Both the position numbers and the translations under genes were made by a program. This document shows positions 7,126 to 14,505 of a stretch of 17,655 nucleotides of DNA, piece by piece. The DNA is from JAGTJU01 sp038257535 (lineage in GTDB: Bacteria > Myxococcota_A > Polyangia > Fen-1088), in contig JBBSJE010000121.1 in NCBI GenBank assembly GCA_038257535.1, positions 1 to 17,655 of the forward strand, given 5' to 3'. Each line of letters begins with the position of its first letter. Position 1 is the first letter of the stretch. Below the pieces are notes generated by a model, which saw only the letters and a program-made list of their open reading frames with translations, searched no databases and was not told the DNA's origin.

Positions 7126-7386
7126 CTATTTACAAGTCACTTCGTCGGGACGCAGGCGCGGGCATTTCATGGCTTCGCTTACCCCCGAGGTCAGCAGCGA
7201 GCAGGCGCTGTTTTGCGCTTCGCTGGTGGCTTGATCGGCATCATCGCCCCGCGCCGTGGCGCACTGGTGTCGGCCATCGAACGACATACAAACGCGGCAT
7301 TCCACCCCTTGCTTCGTGGACAGCTCCACCACCAGCATCGTGGCCAATCCAACAAAAATCACGGCAGGGATCAAAGCGCGTTTCAT
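7126..7386 (-). CDS. Six-cysteine small exported or membrane-anchored protein
   Basis: An 86-residue protein starting with ATG at 7386; the minus strand has CGGGG about 5 nt upstream as a plausible Shine-Dalgarno. Residues 4-20 (ALIPAVIFVGLATMLVV) form one hydrophobic segment after MKR, so it is a signal anchor or a signal peptide without a clear cleavage site. The remaining 65 residues hold six Cys at 30, 33, 42, 62, 75 and 85, including a CRVC pair. An even count in an exported domain suggests disulfides, although metal binding by the CxxC is possible. No enzyme motif is visible and I do not assign a family. It converges on the RCC1 gene, 33 bp from that stop, and diverges from the FHA regulator gene with 119 bp between them. 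Confidence 0.75.
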   Translation of the reverse strand: MKRALIPAVIFVGLATMLVVELSTKQGVECRVCMSFDGRHQCATARGDDADQATSEAQNSACSLLTSGVSEAMKCPRLRPDEVTCK

Positions 7387-7505
7387 AAAAACCCCGATGA
7401 AGATAGCATTTCAGCGTGCCGCTTGGGCAGCGGCCCCAGCTTGGCTTGTCAGTGAGCCGCAACAAACCTGTCTTCGGCCGGTCGTTGTGGATATGATGCC
7501 CATTC

Positions 7506-8909
7506 ATGACATCTCCCGCTGAGCGAACGCTAACCGCTCAACTTGATGCCGCAGGCGCCAACGAGGCCGCCCACATTCCCTTGCTACTGCTGGCGGCCCG
7601 CGCGGGTGTAAACACGCTTGATGCGCGGGAGCGTTTGCTGATCTTGGCGCATAGCTTGGATCTTGGTCGTCGGGCGGGCACCGGCCCCAGCGTGATGCCG
7701 GGCGCCCTGGCGTTGGAAGATCCTGTGGCGTCGTCGCGCCACGCCCGGCTCGAAAGCCGTGAAGGCCATTGGTATGTGGCGGATCAAGGCAGCAAGAACG
7801 GCACGTTCATCAACGGCGTGCGGCTGCTTTCGCCACAACAGTTGGCATCTGGCGACGTCATCGGTGTGGGCGGCCACTTTTTCGTGTTTCACGTGGCCAC
7901 GCAAACGCAAGTGGACGCGATTCGGCAAGAGCTGCAAACGCCCTTGGCCCCTGTGGCCACCACAAGCCCCCGTCTGGCGGTGCTTAACGCCAAGCTGCGT
8001 CGGTTGGCCTTGTCTGAATCGGAAGTGTTGTTGGTGGGCGAAACCGGCGTGGGCAAAGAAATCTACGCGCACGCTTTACATGAAGCCTCGGGGCGTCGCG
8101 GTCGCTTCGTGGCGCTGAACTGCGCGGCCATTCCTCGCGACTTGGTTGAAAGCGAGCTGTTCGGCTTTCGCCCCGGTGCCCACTCAACGGCCCAGGCGGG
8201 CAAGCCCGGGCTTGTGGAAGAGGCCGATGGCGGCACGTTGTTTCTCGACGAAATTGGCGAGATGCCGCGCGAGACGCAAACCAAGCTGCTGCGTTTCCTA
8301 CAAGATCGTGAGCTCACGCCTTTGGGAGGCACGCGGCCACGTCGTTTGGACGTGCGGATTGTGGCGGCCACCAACCGTAGCGTCACGCCGGGGTCGACCG
8401 ATGGGCTGCGCGACGACCTTTTGGGCCGTTTGGGCGCGTCACCCCTTTGGTTGCCGCCCTTGCGTGATCGGCGCGAGGACGTGGGCGCTCTGGCCCTGCA
8501 TTTCTTGGCGCAGCAAGTGCGCAAACGCGGGGCGGGGCCCACAGGCTTTGATGCACCGGCGCTTTCCGCGCTGTTCACGGCCGGCTTTCCCCTCAATGTG
8601 CGCCAACTCGAAAAAACCATCGTCGCCGCGGTGGCACTGGCTGAGCCGGGATCCCTCGTGGGTATGGCCCACTTGCCTGAAACGAACGCGCCTTTGGCAC
8701 ACACCGCCACGCCCTTGTTTTTGCGCACCCCCGAGACACGTTCGGGGCGCAAACCGCCAGAGCCGGCTCCCTCGCCGCAAGACGTTGAACGGTTGCTGAT
8801 TCAGCACAAGGGCAATGTGGCTGACGTGGCGCGCACCTTGGGCCGCCAGCGCGCCGCCGTGTGGCGGTGGATCAGACAATACGGGCTGAACCCCGAACGG
8901 CATCGCTAG
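7506..8909 (+). CDS. FHA-AAA-HTH regulator, sigma54-activator type, without GAFTGA
   Basis: A 467-residue protein starting with ATG. An FHA domain lies at about 60-135, with the phosphopeptide-binding SSRH (near 76-79) and GSKNGT (95-100). The central AAA+ domain has Walker A GETGVGKE (178-185), Walker B GGTLFLDE (242-249), LPPLRDRRED near the arginine-finger/sensor region, and a sensor II-like FPLNVRQLE in place of the usual WPGNVREL. A Fis-type helix-turn-helix ends the protein (GNVADVARTLGRQRAAVWRWI). This is the architecture of myxobacterial FHA-containing enhancer-binding proteins, which read phospho-Thr. The loop that should read GAFTGA is GAHSTA (224-229), so normal sigma54 contact is doubtful. 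It could be a DNA-binding regulator that works without sigma54. The kinase at 2550 is an attractive but unproven source of the phosphopeptide. Confidence 0.9.
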   Translation: MTSPAERTLTAQLDAAGANEAAHIPLLLLAARAGVNTLDARERLLILAHSLDLGRRAGTGPSVMPGALALEDPVASSRHARLESREGHWYVADQGSKNGTFINGVRLLSPQQLASGDVIGVGGHFFVFHVATQTQVDAIRQELQTPLAPVATTSPRLAVLNAKLRRLALSESEVLLVGETGVGKEIYAHALHEASGRRGRFVALNCAAIPRDLVESELFGFRPGAHSTAQAGKPGLVEEADGGTLFLDEIGEMPRETQTKLLRFLQDRELTPLGGTRPRRLDVRIVAATNRSVTPGSTDGLRDDLLGRLGASPLWLPPLRDRREDVGALALHFLAQQVRKRGAGPTGFDAPALSALFTAGFPLNVRQLEKTIVAAVALAEPGSLVGMAHLPETNAPLAHTATPLFLRTPETRSGRKPPEPAPSPQDVERLLIQHKGNVADVARTLGRQRAAVWRWIRQYGLNPERHR

Positions 8910-8996
8910 CGTCGATTCTGCTTAAACCGCAGGCCGCCGCCTGTCGATGGCTACGGGCAGACACCTTGGCAACGCGCGAACGCCCGGAGACATTTT

Positions 8997-10130
8997 GTGA
9001 CTGAACGCATTAAAGGTGGCGTATTCGGCCGCTCCATCACGTCGCCCTCTTCCGCGCTGGCAGAGGACGACGCCCGGGTGCTTTCGCCCAAAGACATGGG
9101 CCTCGACACGTTGGCGGCGGTGCTGCGCACCTTGGGCGAGCATCCGTTCGAGCAAGTGCGCCTGTCGGCCGCCGCCTTTGCACGATTGGCCGAACAATGG
9201 GCTCGGCACGTGACCACCGGCACGCCGTCGCCCTCATCAACGGCCGCTTCCGGCAGCTCGGAAGCACGCCGAGATTGGGCCGGCGTGCGCAATTTTGTGC
9301 GCGAGTATTGCGCGGAAGCCGCCGCTCACAACCGTTCGGTTTTGGGCGACCTTCGCCAAGTGATTTGGGTGTTCATTCAAAGCCTCAGCCAGCAGCTGCG
9401 CGCGGATGAAGATTCCGATGGCCGCGTGCAAGTGCAACTGGAACGGCTTGAAGAGTTGGCTTTGGGCTCAGAGCCATCGGCCTTGAAGAAGGAAGTGCTT
9501 TCCACCGTGGTTGAGCTGGCACGGGTCATGGAAGAGCGCCGAAAGGCGCACCAAAAACGCGTGTGTGACCTGGGCGACCAGGTCAAAACGCTGGGCCAAG
9601 AGCTGGATGTCACCCGCCGGCAAAGCGAAGTGGATGCCCTAACCCAACTTTACAACCGTCGCGCCTTCGACGAATACCTGGGTCGCACGCTCGAATTGCA
9701 GCGCGCGTTCGGCCAGGATGCGTGTTTGCTGATGATGGACGTCGACAATTTCAAAACCGTCAACGACACCTTTGGGCACGCGGTGGGCGATGAGGTTCTG
9801 CGCAAAGTGGCCGACACGGTCACACGCAATTTTATCCGCAAAAGCGATTTTGTGGCCCGCTTCGGCGGCGACGAGATCGCCGTGGTGCTGCGAGAAACCG
9901 GCGCCAAGGACGCGCGCATGCTGGCGTCACGGTTGCTAACGGCGCTGCGCAGTGTGCAGATTGAACGCGAAGGCATTGCGGTTCAGGTGCGTGGATCGGT
10001 GGGCGTGGCGCCTGCGAAAGCGGGCGATTCAGCCAAAACCTGGCTTGAGCGCGCCGACGCCGCGCTTTACGCCGCCAAGCGTGCGGGGCGCGATCAAGTG
10101 GCCACGGCGGGCGATCAGAGCGCCGCTTAG
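8997..10130 (+). CDS. Diguanylate cyclase (GGDEF) with intact I-site
   Basis: A 377-residue protein starting with GTG at 8997, with GGAG about 8 nt upstream. It makes c-di-GMP from two GTP. The N-terminal 200 residues look helical, with no membrane segment; a coiled coil (about 160-215, including VMEERRKAHQKR and LGQELDVTRRQSE) leads into the GGDEF domain at DALTQLYNRRAFDEYL. The signature is GGDEI at 290-294, an accepted active variant. The inhibitory I-site RKSD (281-284) sits exactly five residues upstream, so feedback inhibition by c-di-GMP is expected. The N-terminal domain probably dimerises and senses an unknown signal. It is cytoplasmic. It follows the FHA regulator by 87 bp and precedes the MBL-fold gene by 55 bp on the same strand. 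Confidence 0.93.
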   Translation: MTERIKGGVFGRSITSPSSALAEDDARVLSPKDMGLDTLAAVLRTLGEHPFEQVRLSAAAFARLAEQWARHVTTGTPSPSSTAASGSSEARRDWAGVRNFVREYCAEAAAHNRSVLGDLRQVIWVFIQSLSQQLRADEDSDGRVQVQLERLEELALGSEPSALKKEVLSTVVELARVMEERRKAHQKRVCDLGDQVKTLGQELDVTRRQSEVDALTQLYNRRAFDEYLGRTLELQRAFGQDACLLMMDVDNFKTVNDTFGHAVGDEVLRKVADTVTRNFIRKSDFVARFGGDEIAVVLRETGAKDARMLASRLLTALRSVQIEREGIAVQVRGSVGVAPAKAGDSAKTWLERADAALYAAKRAGRDQVATAGDQSAA

Positions 10131-10185
10131 CGCGTGACACAAATCTCGGCCCAAGACCGGCCGTCGGATATGCTGGCCTTGCTTT

Positions 10186-11184
10186 ATGACCCTCTTTGGC
10201 GATGAACGTCAGCGGCGTGAACACCAGATCCTTGAGCGCATCAAAGAGCTGGATCTCGCGCATCGCAACCGTTTAAACACCACGGGAGCCTCGCAGGTGC
10301 TTTCGCTGCGCTACCTGCGCCGCGTGGTGGGGCACTTGTTTACGACGCCTCGGCCTGTGGCCTCCGCGCCGGTGCCCACACCCCCTGCCGGGGCCGTTAC
10401 GGTTTCGCCGTTGGGGCATGGCACCGTGCACATCGTGAGCCCAGCCGCACGGGTGTTGGTTGACCCTTTGCTCACCAACTTTCTTTACGGTTTGCGCAGA
10501 GCCGTTGAGGTGCCGTTGCCCATCGAAGACCGCGACCGCATCAGCTGCATCCTCATCACCCACGGCCACCGCGATCATTTGCACCCGCCAAGCTTGCGCA
10601 TGCTGCCCAAATCGGCGTTGGTGGTGGCGCCGGAGGGCTTCGACGCGAAGCTTGCGGGTTTGGGTTTTCCTCAGGTGGTCACACTGGCGCCCGATGAAAG
10701 TTGCCATCACGGCGACCTCACCATCACCGCGGTGCCAGCACGTCACGACAGCGGTGAAAGCTCAGGCGCCGCCGCCAACGGCTATGTCTTGCAGGCGCCA
10801 GAAGTGGCCGTTTATGCCGCGGGCGACACCGGTTACTTCTCGGGGTTCGCCGACATTGGCCGTCGCTTTCGTCCCGATTTGGTGCTGTTGCCCATCGGCG
10901 GCTATTCACCCTATCCGTTGCGGGCCACCCATATGTCGCCGCTTGATGCCGTATATGCCTGGGAAGACTTGCAGGCACGCGTGCTGGTGCCCGTGGCCTA
11001 CGGAATTTTTCCTTTGGGCTACGAGCCTCTGGATGAGCCGCTGCGGTGGCTACGGGCCGCTTGTGACGCGCGTGGCTTGAGCGAACGCTTGGCCGCCCTC
11101 ACGCCCGGGGAAGCCCTGACACTCAGGCGGGCCGGTGCCGGACAAGAACCTTCTCGCCCCTTGGAGGCGGCAAAGGTCGATTGA
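10186..11184 (+). CDS. MBL-fold metal-dependent hydrolase (UlaG/NAPE-PLD-like)
   Basis: A 332-residue protein starting with ATG. The first 75 residues form a basic, helical and Pro-rich lead. The metallo-beta-lactamase fold then starts near VTVSPLGHGTVHIV, matching the first strands of UlaG- and NAPE-PLD-like enzymes. The metal ligands are complete: HGHRDH at 126-131 (His126, His128, Asp130, His131), His187 in VPARHDSG, Asp214 in AAGDTGY and His249 in RATHMSP. It should bind two metal ions and hydrolyse an ester or phosphodiester bond. There is no signal peptide, so it is cytoplasmic or loosely membrane-associated. A phospholipase D-like activity is one possibility, but the substrate cannot be read. 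No strong Shine-Dalgarno is seen. Confidence 0.88.
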   Translation: MTLFGDERQRREHQILERIKELDLAHRNRLNTTGASQVLSLRYLRRVVGHLFTTPRPVASAPVPTPPAGAVTVSPLGHGTVHIVSPAARVLVDPLLTNFLYGLRRAVEVPLPIEDRDRISCILITHGHRDHLHPPSLRMLPKSALVVAPEGFDAKLAGLGFPQVVTLAPDESCHHGDLTITAVPARHDSGESSGAAANGYVLQAPEVAVYAAGDTGYFSGFADIGRRFRPDLVLLPIGGYSPYPLRATHMSPLDAVYAWEDLQARVLVPVAYGIFPLGYEPLDEPLRWLRAACDARGLSERLAALTPGEALTLRRAGAGQEPSRPLEAAKVD

Positions 11185-11247
11185 ATCTGAGGGTTGGCTT
11201 TACGCCAGCAGACCGGTCCGATAGAGTGCCCGGCGGTTCGCCTACAC

Positions 11248-13659
11248 ATGCGCTTCATCGACCCATTTCGTCGCGTCCCGAACCTGGTTTGGGCAACGCT
11301 TTTCGCCCTGATTTTGGTGTTGCCCGGCCTGGGCAGCTTCGGGTTCTGGGATCCGTGGGAACTCAATCTGGCGGAGCGGGCGCGCCAGATCGCCGAAAGC
11401 CGCTCCCTCACCGATGTGACTGTGGCGGGACGCTATCCCGCGCAGCCGCCTTTTGATCTGGCTGTGGCCGCGTTGGGCATTAAGTTGTTCGGCGCCAGCG
11501 AATGGGGCGGTCGTTTGCTGCAGGGCCTGGTGGCGATCGGTGCTTTGCTGGCGGTGTATTGGGCGGGGCTGGGTTTGCTACGGCGTCGCGCGGCTTTGTT
11601 GTCGGTGTTGGTGCTGGGGTCGATGCCGTTGTTTTTCCTGCAAGCCCGCCAACTAACCTCGGACATGGGGCTGACCGCCGCCTTGGCGCTGTCGTTGGGC
11701 GGTTTGGGTCGCTACGCCTGGCCCGGATCGGGCCGCCGCCGCGCGCTCGACCTTCTGGTTGGCTGCGCAGGCGTGGGCCTGGGCTTTGTGGCTGGGGGCG
11801 GCTTGTTGGGGGTGGCGCTGCCATGCCTCACGCTGGTGGGAACGTTTTTGGCCGCTTGGTCGCTGGTGCCCGCCGATCCGGCTGCCGCGCCCGCTGCAGA
11901 TCCCGGCGAGGCCCCGCTTGCGCCCTTGTCGGCCCCTGGGGTGGGTGCCGACGTTCCGGCCGACATGTCGTTCGGCCGCGGTTTGTTTGTTCGCGGCAGC
12001 CGTGGCCGTTGGCCGCTGATCGCGCTGGCGCTCTTGGGCGGCTTCGTTGTTGTGATGGCCCTGGGCGCAGGCAACGTGGTGGGCCAATACAACGCTTGGC
12101 TGGGCGGCGCGCCTCGCGGCGGCACGCCCACGCAGCTGTTCATTTACTTCGTTCGCCAAGTGGGTTTTGGAACTTTTCCTTGGAGCGCCTTGGCTGTGTT
12201 CGCCCTGGGGCGTGCGTTTGTTCGCGCACCCGCGGCCGACGGACATTGCTCGGATCCGCGCGCGCGCTTGGCCTTCGTGGAATCGTATTGGCTCGTGGCC
12301 GCGGCGTTTGGCTTTGCGCTGTCCACGGTGTTTGTGTTGCTGGTGGGCGATGCGCGGTTTGCGGTGTTGGCCCCACTGGCGCTGGCCGTGGGTGGTTTCT
12401 TGGACGAGGCTTTGGAAGCCGAATCGGCACAGCCTGTGTTGGGCTTGTTGGCCGCAACCGGCACGCTGATCTTGGCGCGCGATTTCAAGTTGGCGCCGGA
12501 AGACCTGTTTTCGGTGCACTTGTTGGAAAATCTCAAATGGCCTCCCACGGTGAAAGTGGGTCTGGCCCCATTGCTTGTGGGCGTGGTGGTGGCCGCCGGC
12601 GTGTATTTGGGCTTGGCCACACGCGCGCGCGCCGTTTCGGGGTGGACGCCGCCGCAGCCAACCGCAAGCGCAGAGCCGGGCAAACCCGCGCCGGGCGCCG
12701 CTTACGCCCGCGTCTCCTTGTGGGTGGTGCGTTTGGGCAGCTGGGGCATTCACGCGGCCATTGCGGGCGCGTTGGTGTTTGCTTTGGGCGTCTGTCACGT
12801 GCTGATACCGCACCTGTCGAAACACTATTCTTTCAAACCCGTATTCGAGTCCCTGGTGCGTTTTTCCACCCCGGGCGATCCGTTTGGGCGTTACCGCGTG
12901 CAGGGGCACGGCATTCAATTTTACACCGCCCGCCAGCTTCAAGAGATCCCCTCGCAAGATCGGCTCATCGAGTTTTTCAAAACCAACCCGCGCGCCTATT
13001 GCTTGGTGGCCACAGACGATCTCGCCGCGATTGACGCCGCCTTCAAAACCGCGTCGCTGCCGTACTTCGTGCTCGACGCTTCATCGAGCCGTTTCTTGTT
13101 GTTATCGAACCAGTTGGGCTCTGGCCAACGCGACGACAATCCGCTCAAGCGCAACGTGTGGATGGCGCCCAGCCCCCCTGTGCCGGTCTCCGAGCCGGGC
13201 GCCGCCTCCGTTACCTACAAATGGCCCGACGCCAAGCCGCCGTGGACCTGGCCTGTGAAGCTCAACGTGGTTTTCAACGATGCCGTTGAACTCATTGGCG
13301 CCGATTTCCCTTCGTCCTTGCGGCGCCCCGGCAAGCTTCCGCTGACTCTGTATTTCCGCGTGGCGCGTCGCCCGCCCCCTGGTTTCAAAATGTTCGTTCA
13401 CATCGACACCCCGGGGCATCCACGACTGATTGGCGATCACGATCCCTTGCAGGGCGCATTTCCCACATCGTATTGGCTTGCAGGGGAGTACATTCGGGAT
13501 CACATCGAGATTGATGTTCCGCTTATGACCACGATGGCAGGCACCTACACCGCCTATATGGGCTTTTGGCCCGGCGGCGAAGGGCAACGTTGGAAGATCA
13601 CCTCCGGACCCAACGACGGCGGCGACCGGGCCGTTTTGGGGACGATTCAAATTCGATAG
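11248..13659 (+). CDS. GT39/ArnT-like membrane glycosyltransferase (PMT_2 type) with C-terminal beta domain
   Basis: With ATG at 11248 the protein has 803 residues. An in-frame TTG at 11194 gives 18 more residues that look non-coding in character. I count about 12-13 hydrophobic segments up to residue 520. Just after the first segment the periplasmic loop carries WDPWELNLAERAR (Asp35, Glu38, Glu43), the acidic motif of GT39/PMT/ArnT enzymes, then a GRYPAQPPF loop and FGTFPWSA, also typical of the group. Residues about 520-670 form a soluble part. Residues about 672-803 look like the beta-rich C-terminal domain found on many PMT_2 proteins, with FVHIDTPG, PTSYW and GEYIRD. It probably transfers a sugar from a polyprenyl-phosphate donor to a lipid, glycan or protein in the periplasm. 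Donor and acceptor are not known. It precedes the PilZ gene by 32 bp. Confidence 0.85.
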   Translation: MRFIDPFRRVPNLVWATLFALILVLPGLGSFGFWDPWELNLAERARQIAESRSLTDVTVAGRYPAQPPFDLAVAALGIKLFGASEWGGRLLQGLVAIGALLAVYWAGLGLLRRRAALLSVLVLGSMPLFFLQARQLTSDMGLTAALALSLGGLGRYAWPGSGRRRALDLLVGCAGVGLGFVAGGGLLGVALPCLTLVGTFLAAWSLVPADPAAAPAADPGEAPLAPLSAPGVGADVPADMSFGRGLFVRGSRGRWPLIALALLGGFVVVMALGAGNVVGQYNAWLGGAPRGGTPTQLFIYFVRQVGFGTFPWSALAVFALGRAFVRAPAADGHCSDPRARLAFVESYWLVAAAFGFALSTVFVLLVGDARFAVLAPLALAVGGFLDEALEAESAQPVLGLLAATGTLILARDFKLAPEDLFSVHLLENLKWPPTVKVGLAPLLVGVVVAAGVYLGLATRARAVSGWTPPQPTASAEPGKPAPGAAYARVSLWVVRLGSWGIHAAIAGALVFALGVCHVLIPHLSKHYSFKPVFESLVRFSTPGDPFGRYRVQGHGIQFYTARQLQEIPSQDRLIEFFKTNPRAYCLVATDDLAAIDAAFKTASLPYFVLDASSSRFLLLSNQLGSGQRDDNPLKRNVWMAPSPPVPVSEPGAASVTYKWPDAKPPWTWPVKLNVVFNDAVELIGADFPSSLRRPGKLPLTLYFRVARRPPPGFKMFVHIDTPGHPRLIGDHDPLQGAFPTSYWLAGEYIRDHIEIDVPLMTTMAGTYTAYMGFWPGGEGQRWKITSGPNDGGDRAVLGTIQIR

Positions 13660-13691
13660 CCTCACCGGCGTCAGCGCCTGAATCGCACGCG

Positions 13692-14153
13692 ATGAAAAAA
13701 GAACGACGCCCACAGCCGCCCAAAGCTTCGGCGCCCAAAGCCGAGCGCCGCCGGTCGGCCGCACCCGCAAAGAAAGAGCGTCGGGTGGGCCAGCGCCGCG
13801 AATTTCTCCGCGTGCCGGTGAACATCGAAGTCGATTATCGCAGCGACGAAAATTTTCTATTCGCCTACATTACCGATCTTTCGGCCATGGGTATTTTCGT
13901 GAAGACCACGGAACCCAATCCGCCCGGCGCGCGCTTGACGCTTCGGTTTAAACCTATGGGGGCGCCCGAGTTTGTGGTGCATGGCCAGGTGGTTTGGGTG
14001 AATCCCTACCGGCCCGGCGACCCCGATAGCATCAACCCCGGCATGGGGGTGCAGTTTGTGGATCTAGACCCTGAAACGCAGAGGCGACTGACCCGTCTGG
14101 TCAAGACGTTCGCGTATTTGGACGACGAGGATTCCACCTTGGGCAATTCGTAA
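13692..14153 (+). CDS. PilZ-domain c-di-GMP-binding protein (TIGR02266-like)
   Basis: A 153-residue protein starting with ATG at 13692. The first 30 residues are Lys/Arg/Ala/Pro-rich and disordered. The PilZ domain covers about 34-145. Both c-di-GMP-binding motifs are intact: RxxxR as REFLR (36-40) and D/NxSxxG as DLSAMG (62-67). The body (VKTTEPNPPGARLTLRF, VHGQVVWVNPYRP, GMGVQFVDLDPE) matches the PilZ subfamily known mainly from Myxococcota. An earlier in-frame start at 13566 would sit inside the glycosyltransferase gene and is rejected. The 32-bp gap from that gene suggests co-transcription, so the PilZ protein might regulate the transferase or surface glycan synthesis. That link is inferred. 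Confidence 0.92.
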   Translation: MKKERRPQPPKASAPKAERRRSAAPAKKERRVGQRREFLRVPVNIEVDYRSDENFLFAYITDLSAMGIFVKTTEPNPPGARLTLRFKPMGAPEFVVHGQVVWVNPYRPGDPDSINPGMGVQFVDLDPETQRRLTRLVKTFAYLDDEDSTLGNS

Positions 14154-14235
14154 CCCCGCCCATGTAGATGTAGGCAGAGGGCTCAAGAAATGTTGCAAAA
14201 TTTGACTCCCGCCCAAAGTGTTTGAGACTCGGTGT

Positions 14236-14505
14236 ATGAGACGCCCAGTTCGCTCCCTGCATGGGTCCGCCCGCCGTCCGGCGGCGCCGGCGCAATCGCG
14301 CGTGACGGTGAACCGAGCTGTAGCAGCCTTGCGGCGCACACGTCATGCCATCGAAGAGATCGAAGTGCAGCTGGACGGCATTTTGGACGACCTCAAAGGC
14401 CGCCGACGGGTTGACCGCACGGCGCCTGACCGCTTGCGGGCTTCGGCCAATGAGGCGCGCGCCGCCATGGCAAGCTTGAACGATTTTGGTGACCTCTACG
14501 GCTGA
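14236..14505 (+). CDS. Small basic helical protein of unknown function
   Basis: An 89-residue protein with ATG at 14236; GTG at 14218 would add six residues. The first 25 residues are Arg/Pro/Ala-rich. A long amphipathic helix follows (VNRAVAALRRTRHAIEEIEVQLDGILDDL), then a second helix (DRLRASANEARAAMASLNDF). There is no signal peptide, Cys or catalytic motif. The last codons overlap the start of the CPBP protease gene by 17-20 bp, which suggests coupled translation and a shared function. I do not recognise the family. The 82 bp between the PilZ stop and this gene hold an AT-richer patch but no convincing promoter. Confidence 0.6.
   Translation: MRRPVRSLHGSARRPAAPAQSRVTVNRAVAALRRTRHAIEEIEVQLDGILDDLKGRRRVDRTAPDRLRASANEARAAMASLNDFGDLYG

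Noticed and set aside
7418..7434. GCCGCT-TGGGC-AGCGGC stem-loop before the FHA regulator
   Set aside because: A 6-bp GC-rich stem is expected by chance in such DNA and no regulatory context supports it.
7492..7497. TATGAT as a -10 box for the FHA regulator gene
   Set aside because: No acceptable -35 lies at the right distance, and it would place the start only a few bases from the ATG.
11653..12957. 434-codon minus-strand open frame
   Set aside because: Antisense to the glycosyltransferase; the product is rich in Gln, His and Arg and has no recognisable motif.
11502..13034. 510-codon plus-strand open frame
   Set aside because: It lies in another frame of the glycosyltransferase gene, which has coherent membrane segments and motifs. 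The shadow product is Gly/Arg-rich without domain features.
13566..13691. Longer N-terminus for the PilZ protein
   Set aside because: It would overlap the end of the glycosyltransferase gene by over 90 bp; the ATG at 13692 gives a natural basic N-terminus.
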